A DNA stretch of 64,000 nt from Sternotherus odoratus (lineage: Eukaryota > Chordata > Testudines > Kinosternidae): positions 81,229,212 through 81,293,211 of the forward strand of contig JAVMKO010000009.1 of the NCBI GenBank assembly GCA_032164245.1, written 5' to 3'. The position numbers were made by a program, and so were the translations under genes. The notes under the pieces are model-generated. The model did no database searches and had not been told where the DNA came from. It was given only the letters and a program-made list of their open reading frames with translations. This document shows, in pieces, positions 11,043 to 23,460 of the stretch; the stretch's first letter is position 1; every line of letters starts with the position of its first letter.

Positions 11043-12155
11043 AACATCCTTTCTGTATATTTTCAGTTTCACTTGGTAACAACAAACCAGATGGAGCCCT
11101 GTTAATACTCCAGGCACCTTGAACATTATTTAAAATAACAACATACCAGAAACAAAACCAGCAGCTAATCCTCCCTCCCTCAAAAACTCTAGCCACAAGA
11201 CAACCCGATAGCTGGGACTTTACTCACCAAATCTCCATTCTCTGAAACTATCGCCAGCATCGGACTCCAGCCTATTCAACGTATCCCTCCACTGTGAAAA
11301 ATAGATCAGCCTAATTTAGTTAAATGCAGCCCCGCTCCCCTGGAACTGAAATATCAAATGAAAGTAACTGAGCAGGAGGGAAGGGTTATCCCCGGGATGA
11401 ATGTGGACCAAAGGACAGGGGATGTTTTGTTTGGGGAGTCTTTAGCATGGTAAAAGGGAAGGTTACAAGTTCAAAAAATAAAGGGCGCTATTATTCACTG
11501 CACACATTTATTTGGCTGGTTTCCTACTTCTCAAGGACCAGGTCTAACCCCAAGTGCTGCCCTGGACACTGCATGGAATGAATAGGCAAATATGTAACAA
11601 GGACATAGCTGGCAAAGGGGGTGGGAGATAGCAGAGAAGAGTTGTTTAAAAAAAGTTTGTTTGTGAAAACTGAGCATTTTTCAAAACCAAAATTTTTTGC
11701 AATTTTTTTTTCAATATTTTTGTCAAAACAGAACATTTCAAAATAACATATTTCAAATATTTTTTTCAAACTTCTGAAAGTGGGTTTTTTGTTTTCTCCT
11801 TTATTCATTTTTGCCCCTGAGAGCAATAGAATGATGTCCAGGGAGTTTACTAGGTTTGTTTGTTTTGCTTTCTATTTTGATTTTTCATTTTTTTTCTTTT
11901 CCCGCTCTGGAACTTTTCAACACTTCCTTAAGCTTTGGGAAAGCTACAGAGTTTGTTTTCTTTTTGTTGTTCTAGAACTTTACCGAAGTTGAGGAGACTT
12001 AAAAAAGTTATAGAGTGGCAAAAGAAAAAAAGAACTGGTAAAAAACCCTGGCAAAAAAAACCTCTAACCATCGCTCCAAACTCTAGTGCGCTCTGTTCTC
12101 TCTATCATCAAAACCAACAATTTTTAAAAAAATTTGAATTAAAATTATGCCTCTT
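11043..12155. other. Unassigned DNA with AT-rich homopolymer block
   Basis: No gene. Around 11640-11790 and 11990-12140 there are runs of A and T with repeated 'tttttcaa' and 'ttttgtcaaaa' words, like the blocks at 8.35 and 19.05 kb, probably an old degenerate repeat. Confidence 0.45.
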
Positions 12156-12160
12156 ATCTA

Positions 12161-13418
12161 TGTCAGGCCCTGGTGGTCTTGAAAGTGGGTCTGTGAGGGT
12201 CCTAACAGTTATCACACTCCAATCCTTCACCTGGCAGCTCACCCACAGCAGCTGGGTCTGGGGTCCTGTAACGGGGTCACCACTCACCCCCGCGGCGCCT
12301 CCCGCTGGTCGTCTGGGGAATCAGCTCCTTCAGCATCCAGAGCGCCCTCCGCAGGTTGATGCCCCGCTCCTTCGCTGGCCCCGCGTCCCTCCTGGACCCC
12401 AGTGCCCTCCAACTGTGGGTGCTGCATCCCTGCAGTACCCCCTTTTGTGTGAGGGTCTCCCCTCCCCAGGGGAACCCTCTACCCCCTATCCCCACCTCAC
12501 CTCAGAGTGTGCCACTGTCAGTCACCACTTGCCCCCGCTCACTGGGGCGGACTGCAGTATCATGGCTTCTCATCACAGGCAAGGAGGGTTGGCCTGCTGC
12601 TTCTATCTCCAGCCCTAGGCTGCTCCCTGCAACCCTGGTACTTGTGGGTCGGGCCTTGTATCAGGCCCGGAGGCCTGGGGCTCCTGGCTAGAGCCCACCC
12701 AGCTCCTTCTGCCCTGCCCCAGCTCTGCCCTAACCCAGGTACCTGGCTTCAGCTCCTGCAGTCAGGCCTGTCTCCCTCTGAATGCAGAGGAGACTGCTTC
12801 TCCCTAGGCTCCTGCCTCCCAGCCTTTATACTCTCGCTGGCAGTGTTTGGGGCGTGGCCACACAGCTGAGCCTAACTCCCAATCAGCCTGGGAGTTTGCA
12901 GGCTTCTGGCCACAGCCCCCTCCCTGACTGTTTTAAACCCCTTTTGGGGCTTTTCCAAGCCCCTTCTGGTAGGGGGCGGGTGATCACCCCACCACAGGTC
13001 CATGAAGCTCAACTGGGACACAAGACCCACCCCTACTCTCTCACTTGGAGAGCTCCGAGGTCCATCATTGGGGTGCAGTCCCTATTTAAGCCAAAGGAGG
13101 CAACAAGTTGCCTGAACAACTGGGCTTCACCCTGTTGTGGACCTCTGGCCTGATGTTATCTGTACCTGTCTTCTAATCTTGACCTCCTGGCATCCTGACT
13201 CTTGGTAACTGCCTCCTGGTTCCTGCCCTCCAGTTCCGTCTCCCCGTGCTGACGTCCTGGTATCTTGACGTTCCCTGACTCTTGATCCCAGCCCTCTGGT
13301 TTGTCTCACGATATTGCTCTTCTGGTGTTCCAACCTGTCTGGATTCCTGGTAATTCAGCCCTTTGCCAGTGCTTGACCCTAATACTTAGGCAAGACTACC
13401 CATGCCCTGGTCCTGACA
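12161..13418. mobile_element. Outer LTR-like element (TGTCAGG...CCTGACA), split by a second LTR
   Basis: The ends form a 7-bp perfect inverted repeat, TGTCAGG at 12161-12167 and CCTGACA at 13412-13418, with LTR-style TG...CA termini. The flanks ATCTA (12156-12160) and TTCTA (13419-13423) may be a 5-bp duplication with one change. After removing the inner LTR and one TSD copy, about 523 bp remain, a normal solo LTR length. The phrases 'cctggtatcttgacgttccctgactc' and 'gacctcctggcatcctgactc' show short internal repeats. Class is inferred, with Ty3/gypsy most likely. A non-LTR repeat with chance ends remains possible. Confidence 0.55.
12267..12996 (+). mobile_element. Solo LTR, Ty3/gypsy-type, with perfect 5-bp target duplication
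   Basis: The left end is TGTAACGGGGTCACC and the right end GATCACCCCACCACA. They are imperfect inverted repeats with TG...CA termini. Identical GGTCC copies flank it (12262-12266 and 12997-13001), the 5-bp duplication typical of LTR elements. A TATA-like CTTTATACT lies at about 12823-12832 and sets the likely plus orientation. The 730-bp length suits a solo LTR, and no internal region or second LTR is present. Reading frames inside (up to 227 codons, starting upstream) follow from its GC-rich composition and are not genes. Confidence 0.85.
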
Positions 13419-13423
13419 TTCTA

Positions 13424-16400
13424 GAAAAGGAGTAGAATTTAGGTTGTACTTAGCTAGCTCATGTTAGCCAAGCCTTCTCTCAACTCAACCACTTTCTGTC
13501 ATCTAGACAAAGCCCAAGAGAGTTGTAAACCTGGATCTGACTCTGGTTAAAGTGAAGATGAATTTGAGATTAAACCAAAACGTTAAAATAATTCAGTCAT
13601 GATTCCCTACCTCCTTTTCTCCTTCCCCTTCTAGTATCCCTTTTCCAGTTCAATCCTACACATCTCACTTCTGCCCCTTAAATACAGCAGTACAATTTTT
13701 GTTGTTGTCTGACTCTATAATGCAAAGGTACTATATAGTTTGCAGATGTGGGCTTAACCAGGATAATGACATAGACAGAATTCATCTAGTTACTGTAGCA
13801 AATTATCAGATGATGCAGGGAACCTGGGGTCTGAGTTTCCCTATCAGGTTGGACCACTTGACACATTCACATAAAAAGGCAGAGAAAAAGATAGTTTGGA
13901 AGGAGGACACAGACCACGAGCATAAAGGGACAAAAGAAGATGCAGAAAGCATCATTTTTACATCTTAATTTTATATTTAATTTTTTCAGCTCTCCTGGGA
14001 GCAATGCATTTTCCTTTATTAAAGTCCTTGAGCTAGCAGATACTCTACAATTCAGATTTTAACATTCTGTGTCGATGCTGACTACTCAGTTATTAAGTTG
14101 TCTTCCAGAAGTTCATCTGAACCTTCCATCTTAAGAATCTGTGGAGCAAACACATCAATTTGCTCCTTCAAATTTCCTCCATTCTCTTGATGGCTGACAG
14201 CAACATTGCCGCCGAAATTATTGTTGATTGCTCCTGTTCCTTGGCACAAAGGAGAATGGGTGAGTTGTTGTGGGTGAAATGTGACCTTCACTTTCCTTTT
14301 CTAGTCCAGACCCCAGAAAATACTCCACAGATCTCCATTCTTGGACTTTCTACACTGCGTATAAAAATCCCACTTCTTCAGATGCATCTGAACGCAAACA
14401 GCAATTCGGTTTGCAATACGATCGTTCAGCGTGCGTGATTGCAGCGTCCTGGGAGCTTTTATTATTAGTCCTTCTAATTGCTCTCTTGTGGAACAATTTT
14501 ATCTGGCTTATCTGCCTAAGATCCTCTTATCCTGACATCTGAGGGGTGAAAAGGAAGCTGGCTAACACAGAGACACGCAATGCCTTAAAGGTACAGATCC
14601 ACAGACGGTGGATGCGAGCCACAGGTAGAGTTCCTCCAAGACACAGGGGAGCATACATGCTGCATCTTGCCTTAGAGGGTGTGGGATGTTCTCCGCTGCC
14701 CAGCCAGCCAGCTCTGCTAGCTGATGTAGGATGCTGGCCCTCCCTGTTCTCTTTGGCATGTCTGCTGCACAAGGAGAAAACTGACCCTGCTCTTGGGAGG
14801 GCATAGAGATTGCAAAGGGGTGCCCAAGGAGAGAGGACTTATTAGATTTACCCTTTGGAACCAGTCCTGGGATCAGTCACAACCTGGCCTACTCCATAGC
14901 GATGAATTGGACGAAAGTTAATTTAAGTAGCAGAACATAGAATTTTAACCCTTTGACTGACGACACTTTCTAGACCGCCAATCACATTAAAACTTGGAAA
15001 GAGGCAGGGGTAGGGGTGGGGTGTGTGTGCAAATTTTAGGTCTGCGTAGATTTTAAAACTTAAAACAGATTCACTAACGTTTTAAGACTGTATGAAGGTC
15101 AAAAGGGCAACACTGCAGTTCATAGGCACATTTGTTTTATTAATTGAGTCATAAGTTCCGGCAGTCTCCACATACATTTGAGAGCATGCATCAGCTGCTT
15201 TAGATTGCCATAAGAGATCTGAAAACCTGCCAGTAAGTCTGTTTGCAGCTCTTAAAAGTTGTTGAATAAAAACCTGGTTTAAAGTATTGGCAATTACCTA
15301 GGGACGGGGCAGGGGGGATGATCAGGAATGACATGTTTTGTTTAGATTCCAAGTGCACTAGTAATTGATGGAAGTGTGCTGCTCAAGAAAATGCTGGTTC
15401 ATTTCCAGATAGGTAGAGGTTTGAAGTTCTTCTGTGTTCCTTATGCCTCGTGATCCTCTCATGTTCAGAAACTTAATCTCCATCCATGGGAAAAACAATG
15501 GTTGAAAGCAATGGGAAGGTGGTGTTTAACTGTCATGCTTTGTTTTCAGTTTGCTCAACAGACATGGCATTAAAATATAAAACTGGAAGACTGCAAATTA
15601 CACTGGTCCAATCTACCACAGACACAAGCCAGCAAAAGCGTTGCTAGACCACGTACCAGCTGTAGCAACACGTTCTTGCAAACTTCCCCGGCAAGGAATG
15701 AATGCTTCACGTCACCTGAGTGCAGAGTTTCACAGTTTTCCCATGGCACAAAGTGATTGTTTCGAGCTCTGGTCACTGCATCTGAAAAATCACGTCATTC
15801 CGATTGCCACCCTGTTATTTCTCTGCGCCCAGCTCAGTTCTGAGAATTGTCCACCATGGGTTATGACATCAATGTGCAAAATATTCCAGTGTTGCCACAG
15901 CTTCATTTTTCACAGAAAACGTTTCAGCCAGAAATTTCACCCAGCACTGGTTCGGTGTTTTTATCTTGCTTCCACTAAGGATGTCCTCAGCTGCATTCTT
16001 ATTCTGCTGCCTGGTGCACATGACAGCAAGCTCTGAACCTGGGTTGTGACAGGAAAGTAAAGGGGAGCGAAAAGAACAACTATTTGCATTCAAAATGTGT
16101 TTGGAGGGCTAGATCTCGAGCTGTTATAAATCCACACAGCTCCTTTGACTTCAGTGGGGATACAATAGTTTGCAGTGGCTGAGAATCGTGGGCCCATCAG
16201 TTAGAACGCTATGCATTCTGTAAATGCTTTTCCTGTTTGGGGAACACACCCTTTCCCGTTTATAACTTTAAACCTAGAAAGTGTGTTGTCTTTAAGGTAA
16301 CCCAGAACACTATAGAACCAGCTCACTTTGCCATTGGTTGTTAAACAACTGTACAGCCATTAAGCACATGGAGTGAGGAGGGCACCCCAAGAGGATTGTT

Positions 16401-16489
16401 CCCTTGCAATAAAGAAAGTGGGATGGGCTGCTTGAAGAACACGCTGAGCCGAATACTATTTTAAAAACAACAGGAGCCTGACGTTATTC
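13424..16489. other. Unassigned DNA, no gene seen
   Basis: Short open frames only, the largest 131 codons at 15641-16036, without motifs I recognise. A palindromic trace with 'cctttgacttcagtgggga' lies at about 16141-16160. There are no repeat termini of note. The stretch 13700-15600 has little low-complexity DNA and could include single-copy regulatory sequence, but nothing in it proves that. Confidence 0.5.
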
Positions 16490-16497
16490 ATCTAAAC

Positions 16498-17069
16498 CAA
16501 GGGCGGGGAAATTTTTTGGCCCGAGGGCCACATCGGGCTTGCAAAATTGTATGGAGGGCTGGGTCGGGAAGGCGGTGCCTCCCCAAACACCTGGTCCCCA
16601 TGTCCTATCTGCCCTCTCCCATTTCCTGCCCCCTGACTTCCCCCCTTGGAGCCTCCCACCCATCCAACTCCCCCGCCCCCACCCTTTGTCCCCTGACTGC
16701 TCCCTCCTAGGACCCCCCATCCCTAAGTGTCCCCCCATAACAACACTCCCTTCCCAACCCCCCAGCTCCCTGTCCCTGACTGCCCTGACCCCTGTCCACA
16801 CCCCCACCCCTGACAGACTCCCCGGGACTCCCCGTCCCTTATCCAACCCCTGCCCCAGCCCCACCCTTACCATGCCACCATGTCAGCCGCACAGTGCAGC
16901 TGGAGCTAGACATGCTGCCGTGCTGTCCCGCAGGAGCGCATGGCTGCGGGGGAGGGAGGACAATGGGGAAGGGGCCGGGGGCTAGCCTCCCTGGCCGGTA
17001 CCTCAGGAGCTGGGAAGGATAGTCCTCAGTCTGGATGTGGCCCGTGGGCTGTAGTTTGCCCACCCCCTA
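16498..17069. mobile_element. Non-autonomous hAT element with perfect 8-bp target duplication
   Basis: The left end CAAGGGCGGGGAAATTTTTT and the inverted right end TAGGGGGTGGGCAAAC match the hAT terminus CAGGGGTGGGCAAAC. The host word ATCTAAAC occurs on both sides (16490-16497 and 17070-17077), a perfect 8-bp duplication. Subterminal blocks 'ggcccgagggccacat' and 'gatgtggcccgtgggctg' are also inverted repeats. The interior (16570-16880) is strongly C-rich on the plus strand and codes for no transposase. Open frames of up to 148 codons in it reflect that composition. A related right end lies at 37.04-37.09 kb. Confidence 0.9.
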
Positions 17070-17077
17070 ATCTAAAC

Positions 17078-18640
17078 TGATGGTGAGTTTATACTTTTGA
17101 TTATTCCAGTCCAATTGCATGTACAGTATTTACAAAACTTTCAAGCATGCCTGGAGTCCAGTATTCATTAATGCTGCCATCTATTTTAAAGGAACAGTAA
17201 CTCCCAATTAGCTGAGGCGGCTAAGAAAATCATCATATATTCTGAATGATGAAAGATCACAGAAGGAGGTCCACTAATGGATTACAGGTGCAGCAGTGAA
17301 TGGCATCGAAAGAGTGCAAGTCAAAATCGAAGACATCTCTGGATACCATCATTCATTTGAAACGGCACAAGGTCAAATAGAAAAGTGTGACCTATGGTTC
17401 AGAAGGTGTTAAAAACGACCTCTTTTTTAACCTCACTGATTATTCTTCTGTAGATAAAGAGATCCAAACTCAGTTGCACATGGAAAATAAAAGGTTAGAC
17501 TAGGATTCCTAAAGCATGGCATACTGGATGCACTAAAACTCAGAGAATCTTAACAGCTTCTACATTCTAATGATTCTAGAAGATTTCTGGGAATTCTGTG
17601 CTGTTAACCCCCCCTCCCCCCCCCAATGTATTTGTACTTTCACACCTACTGTGGTTTGCAGTTAGAATATTGTTTTTGTTGCATTCATTCAGTTTCTTTT
17701 TTTGTGACATTAAAAATATTGTCAAATAAAGCTAAGCCATGAATTGACTGGATGGAATTCCCCGAACTGGATTACTCTTTGATGTAGTTGTTGTTTCGGT
17801 TTTCTAAAATACAGCAATAAGCACCTGTCCCCAGGGTTTTGGGATCCTAGCCCATCAGCGAAGAATCACAGCATAAACAAGGGGATTGCCCCCTCAGCCC
17901 ACACCCTCTTCACCCGCCTTAACAAACAGGTCTGAAGATCGGCTTTGCAGCACCTCTTCGGAGCTCAGGTGTGTCCAGGTGGCCCAGTGAGAGAGAACAT
18001 CAATAACCAGATCCCAAATCACTTAGGGCTTTACAGGTTAAACTGAAAGCTTATTGGAAGGAAGCCCATGCAGATCACAGAGCACTGTTCTAATGTGCTC
18101 CTAAAAAGTGCAACTCCGCTTAATAAGGGAGCTAACTGCAGCATTCTGTTCTGGCTTCAGCTTCCAAAGGACTGATATTTCCATGATGATGTTCTGTACT
18201 TCTCTACGAACCCTCTCTCTGCTCCCCTACCCCCACCTCTGTGTAGTCCAAGGACTACAGCTCCATTCTAGCAAAGCACAGAGTACCCTGAGGCCAACAG
18301 GGATCATCACATGCTTAAGGGTAAACATGTGCTTAAGCGCCTTGTTGAACTGGAACCTATGTCTATTGCTTTCGGTCTCCTTTCTATTAACGTGTGCTGT
18401 CGGGTTCTAGTCTCTCGATCCCTGACAGATACTTCCAACTCGCATCCCATCGTTCCCAAACTGGGACCAGCTCAAAAATGTTCTTATTTCAACCTAGGCA
18501 ACCTGAACTGTGAAAAATGTATCAAATTCCCAGTGAACTTTCCACCGACTCAAACTGGAGACTGTCTAAAAACTTTGCATCATCTCACACAGAGATTGTT
18601 TCCAGTCTCCAGCAGTCCAGCACCCTAACATCCTCAACCA
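17078..18640. other. Unassigned DNA, possible old repeat at 17.94-18.25 kb
   Basis: The block about 17985-18260 ('cacttagggctttacaggttaaactg', 'ggaagcccatgcagatcacagagcac') resembles a dispersed reptilian repeat I remember, probably LINE-derived, but I cannot fix its class. A short palindrome trace, 'acatgcttaagggtaaacatgtgcttaag', lies at 18309-18338. A C-run sits at 17607-17624. No gene. Confidence 0.4.
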
Positions 18641-19490
18641 ACCCAACTTTATAGATCAGTTTTAAAAAAAATACCTAATTTTTCAGCACGTGCATGAAAT
18701 GTCAATCTTACAGTGCCCCTGCCTGTAGAATAACGTACTTTACCATATGATTTTTCTTTTCCCTCAGTCACAAAGAGACCTACAAAGCAAAACAAAGGAG
18801 ACATTTTATCTTCAGCCATTGTCTTCAGCTATCTCTAAAAAATTGTCATCTGCAATATACAGAGGTGGCCCTTAAATTAGATAAGAAAATAAGATATGCA
18901 GTATTAGCTAACCTTAGAATGGGAGTGCTCAAAGTACTTTATATAGGACGCAGTGGGGAGTACTAGACAATACTGCATAGACTGATGTATCCTCCTCTTC
19001 CGTTTTCAGTAGAGCCATGCGGGATATCACTTTCCCATCCTGTAAAAAAAATTGAGATTTTGAAGAAAAAAAAGTCCCAGACCAAATTGGGTCAAAAAGT
19101 TGAAAACTTTTGTGAACTGCAAATCTGTACGACAAAAAAAATCAGACCAGGTCAATTCTGACCAATTTTCATTCATTTATTTATTTTTACTATAGTTATC
19201 TTACATTTCTAAATGCAAAGTCATTTTGAACCAGAAAACCACAGTTCTTCATTTTGAAATTTGTTTTGACTCGAGACATTCTTCAAAACTGACCCTTTCC
19301 TGCAAAAAGTTCTGTACTTCTCTACAAACTTCTCTGGTGCTTAGCAAAAAAAAAATTGAACTTTTACCACAATGTTCTATAAGAATGAGTCTGTTTTTCC
19401 AAGAGCTCACAACTTCGTGACTTTACAATAACACTTTTTTAAAAAATCACAACTTTTAGTTCAAATGAAAGGAGGACAATTTCAGGCCTA
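18641..19490. repeat. AT-rich degenerate repeat
   Basis: Many 'tttttcaaaa', 'gaaaattttt' and A-run words occur between 18660 and 19480, alternating in both orientations, like the blocks at 8.35, 11.65 and 58.55 kb. No coding potential is evident. Confidence 0.35.
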
Positions 19491-20564
19491 GAATTACTTT
19501 GACCAACCTAGGAACAGTTACAAGAAAAGGGGAGGAGGGGGTGCATTAAAGTGAGGAGTTCGCCTCTACTGAATTACATCCTGCTTGTGCCCACTGTGAT
19601 ATACAAGACAGACAAAAGTGCGTACTTTATGGGACTCTAGAAACCTTTAGATGAACAGGAGAGTAGCTAATTGGAGGAGTCAGTCTCTGGAACACCCCAC
19701 ACTCTTTCTGTCCTATAATCCAAAGCCAGGAACCTTGAATAGAGCGGTCCCTCAGTGCCAGCATTGTGTACCTTCAACTGGATGACCTTGCAGAAGGGGT
19801 CTGGCTAATCTTTACGGTGATAGCACAGCCCAGAACTGATGGACATATATAACCATCAGTTACACAGAAGTTCCATTACACACAGTCGTAATGCACTTTT
19901 CTAGGTATCTTTACATTCTACGCTCTGTGTGTCTATAATGAAAGGGGGTGCTGGCATCAAGCCCTTTTATTAAGGCCGCCTAACACGTCCCATTTTCATG
20001 CGCTCAAGTGTGCAGCCAGAGACAATCACAGAGGTGCTAGAACGAGGGGTGCTACCACACCCCCTAGCTTGAAGCGTCTCCATTATATACAGCATTTAGA
20101 GTTTGTGTCAATGGCTCTCAGCACCCCCACTATAAACATTGTTCTATCATCACTGGGCAACTGGGGGGCAGAAGGCACCTTCCCTTTACTATCTTGTGCC
20201 AGCTACCCATTCCACTGCTCACCCTCCCCATGGGAAGAGAAGCAGGCTCCACAGAACTGCTACATTCCCTTTCTCTCCCTCTGCAGGGGGAGCAGGAGGA
20301 GGCAGGAAATAGAAGGGCAGAGTCTGGCCTGCCTGCATGTCAGCAAACTCAGAAGGCTCTGAATATAGATCCTGCTGAGATCACTCCCTTCCCAGGGCAG
20401 CAGGGAGACCAGGATGGAGATTATGACTCAGTGAACATCATCTCCCTCACGAGCTGCTGAAGGGGCAGCACCACAATGCACTGCTCCTTGCTCAAGGCAG
20501 AGAATTATTTCTTGATCTAGTTCCAGATGAATACTAAGAATGTGTATGCATGCACGCGCGTGCG

Positions 20565-20566
<2 letters not shown>
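19491..20566. other. Unassigned DNA, no gene seen
   Basis: Open frames at 20069-20460 (up to 97 codons) lack motifs. No repeat boundaries seen. Confidence 0.5.

Positions 20567-20604
<38 letters not shown>
20567..20604. repeat. (CA)n microsatellite next to an alternating CG/TG tract
   Basis: About 19 CA units follow 'tgtgtatgcatgcacgcgcgtgcgc', giving about 60 bases of almost unbroken alternating purine-pyrimidine from 20540, a classic left-handed (Z) DNA-prone tract. Confidence 0.95.
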
Positions 20605-20607
<3 letters not shown>

Positions 20608-21597
20608 GACTGCACAAAAGGAAAATTCTTCAGTAGAAGTCTATAATATGGTCTTTATTTTCCGAAAGCCACACATTTCATAAAGCATTCATCTTGCTTA
20701 ATCTGGCAATCTTTGTGAAATGTGATAATACCAGGAACAGACAGGAGTAGTATGAAAAGCAACTGGTACAAAGAGATATCATTCATATTTCTAGTAGCAG
20801 GTTAGGTGCTTTGGAATCTGGTTTTCATGATTACGTGGCACAGAAAACTGTTGCAGCTGCGGATCATGCAGAGATAATATTATATTTATATAGCTGTGGG
20901 GTTTCAAAAGGATTTTCCTATTCGCAAGGAGAAGCCAAAACAGATCCAGTGACTGAAATATAAGTCACATTCTGGGCCCTAGCCTGCTCTCACTGAAGTC
21001 AATGGCAAAATCTGAAGGATTGTATAATGCAATTCTTAGTCCATTTGGTGAACATTCACTCACGCAAATAACCCGACTGAAGTTAATGGGACTATTCAGG
21101 GAGGTTAATATTTACCAATAGAGGGGTAGTTTTAAATGGTGTCAAAAATGGGCTCATTATACCTCTTCTAGTTCACATGTAAAACAAAAAAGCAGACCTA
21201 ATTTTTATTCCTGTAAAGTTAAAAAAAACAAAAAACAGGTAATTTTGGTTTCACTTACCTAGATTTTTTAAAAAAAAATACTTTGCACTGCCAGTCATCC
21301 TTTTTGCCTACATACTGTTAAAAAATGTTCTTGTAGGTTGAATCCTGCCCTATTACTCTTTCCTTATCAGAGGGTGGACAAAAACAATATTTTAAAAAAT
21401 TATGACTTTTAAATTGAAATGCAAATGTTATTCATTCGATAGAAAGGCTACACTTAGTCATTATTGCAGTAGAGTTTATTGCATGTAAATCACACTTGGC
21501 TGATGGAAGGAAATAGGGTAATTTAGGTTGGAATGTATCCACTAGGGGGAGCTGTATAGTTGGGTGCCACAAAGTCCAATTTTATTAACCATCTTCA
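20605..21597. other. Unassigned DNA, no gene seen
   Basis: AT-rich with several A runs (21220-21280). A palindromic trace lies at 20985-21004 ('ctctcactgaagtcaatggc'). No gene. Confidence 0.5.
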
Positions 21598-21790
21598 ACC
21601 TGAATGGTCCCCTAGAAAATGTGCTAACTACTTAAGCTAAACTATCTATTCAATCTTGTATTTAGCAGTGACACTCTCAGAACCTTTCCCAGATGTGAAG
21701 AAGAGCTCTCCGTAACTCAAAATCTTGTCTCTCCCACCAACAGAAGTTGGCCCAAAAACAGAGATTACTTCACCCACTTTGTATCTTCAA
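21598..21790 (-). repeat. Interspersed repeat 'B' (…ACCTCACCC…TGTATTTAGCAGTGACACTC…)
   Basis: This shares its order of blocks with 51740-51985: 'gtgctaactacttaagctaaac', 'tcttgtatttagcagtgacactctcagaac', 'ttcccagatgtgaagaagagctctccgtaactc', 'ttgtctctcccaccaacagaagttgg' and 'attacttcaccca'. It is a degenerate copy of one dispersed short repeat. Orientation is set relative to the head block 'gtagccatgtyrgtc', which is missing here. Its class (SINE or DNA element) is not decided by what I see. Confidence 0.6.
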
Positions 21791-23360
21791 AAGAGAGAGA
21801 TTGAGGCCTGATGTCACATAATTTTGTCAAAAGCACAGTAAGAGGAAAAAGGGGAGAGGGTTGGAATGTCTGTTTTACAGTCAGGAGTAGGTGATTTGTT
21901 GGGAATTTTAACCCATTCCTCCGCCCCCTTCAAATTTAAGCTTTCATATGAAAAAGTCTATCCCTGGACATTCTCAGAGAGCAGCAGGAAATTCACAACC
22001 CTGGTCAATTTCACATGTGCCCTCTGACTCTGAAGAACAACACTGCAACTGAGGAGGATCAATGTCAATGTCCTACCGCTCTTGCCAGGGCAAACTATGG
22101 ACAGTAGCAAAGGATATTAAGAGCTTCATGTAAAGAGCGACACACGAGAAGCAACTTGCAATGCTCCAGGACAATTTTTATTGGTCCCACAAAACTCATT
22201 AACTGTGCTGCATATTCTTGTGCACCATCTACCATACCCCACCTATTAACTATTAATCTCATTAAATGTATAGGAAAGTATTGAGCACTTCTAAAATAGA
22301 GACACTGTTGCTATTTGTCGGTGAGGAGGACCCCAAACCCTGAGGCTGTAGGAGCTGTTGAGTACAAGGGATGCTCCTTGCTCTTCCCCCTCGTATTCCC
22401 AGTACATGAGAACTGTGGTGAGAGAGAATTCCTCCCTTCCAGCAGCCAGTGTACCAAATTCATCAGATACCTGCTAGCCAGAAGCTGGTATGAAAACATG
22501 GAATCATGGGAAGCCTCATAGAAATCCTCCCCTTTCCAAGCAAGCTAGGGATGGGTGGGGCTGGACTTCTCTCTATGGTCTGTCCTTGGACTTAACTAGT
22601 AGTCCCCCATCTTTCATAACATCCTCTGGTTTAGTCCTCCGCACAATGGGTGACTAGTAAATTCTGCAAGTGCCAGATGAAAATGAGTGTCTGATGGCCA
22701 AATTTCCGTGGGTAATTAGAGGAATCCCTTCTACAAAAAGCAGGCTATAGCTCGGGGGTGGGGTACAAAAACATTCAGATGCTTCTAGTTTTCTGTATTT
22801 TGGGGGGGAGAGGGTAATGTACAGAAAGACATTCGAGGTTTTATGGTGGCCATCATTTTGAGGGGCAGTCTTTAAGAACAGGACCCGTTAGTTCCAGGGA
22901 AGAGACTCCGAGACTTTCTGTTCAAGCACAATTTTTAGCAACACCGCTGTATTTCCATCACAGAAATGATTAAATGTAGGCCACGTAATATTCTGTGGTT
23001 AGCAAATGCCCATAGATGATTTTTTGGATTTACTAAGTAATATAGTTTTGGAAATTTATAAAATACCATTTCAATTAGGAGGCAAAATTGTTTATAGATG
23101 CGAAGGTCACACTAAGCAACTTTTCAGTACATTTATCTCACCACTTGCAGTAACCATTTCAAGGCAAGTGGGGAAAGATGGCAAAAATCACTGTACTAAA
23201 GTTTGCGTGTAAATGCAGTTTTCCAATAAATAATAAGTTAAGAACAGTGTCAGTATTGCTATGTTGGCTCTTCACAAGTCTCTTTCTTGGATTTGGTTCT
23301 CACATTCCTGGCCATTGGTCCAGGACCTTAGAAGCAGGTCACCATTTATAAAGAAACCCT
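21791..23360. other. Unassigned DNA, no gene seen
   Basis: No frame over 68 codons and no recognised repeat termini. Confidence 0.5.
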
Positions 23361-23365
23361 GACTC

Positions 23366-23460
23366 AGGGTATATCTACAGAACAAAAAAACTTCCCGCGA
23401 CAGTGAGTCTCAGAGCCTGGGTCAACTGACTTGGGCTCGTGATGCTTGGAAATGTAAAAA
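23366..23460. mobile_element. Possible single end of a DNA transposon
   Basis: The start 'cagggtatatctacagaa' resembles the 'agggtayrtctacactac' termini of reptilian DNA transposons, and is followed by 'gtctcagagcctgggtcaactgacttgggctcg'. No matching inverted right end was found, so the copy appears broken. Confidence 0.35.

Noticed and set aside
10443..11105. 220-codon open frame, proline/arginine-rich, plus strand, with long frames on the other strand too
   Set aside because: It runs across a hAT element and its GC-rich minisatellite. All frames are open there because the repeat lacks stop codons, and it crosses three transposon boundaries.
11935..12618. 227-codon open frame
   Set aside because: It starts in low-complexity AT-rich DNA and crosses the left ends of two nested LTRs; no domain is visible.
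15641..16036. 131-codon frame
   Set aside because: No recognisable motif and no supporting splice or promoter signal; overlapped by an opposite-strand frame.
16484..16985. Frames of 129 and 148 codons on opposite strands
   Set aside because: Both lie inside a hAT element with intact ends and target duplication; the C-rich interior is stop-poor.
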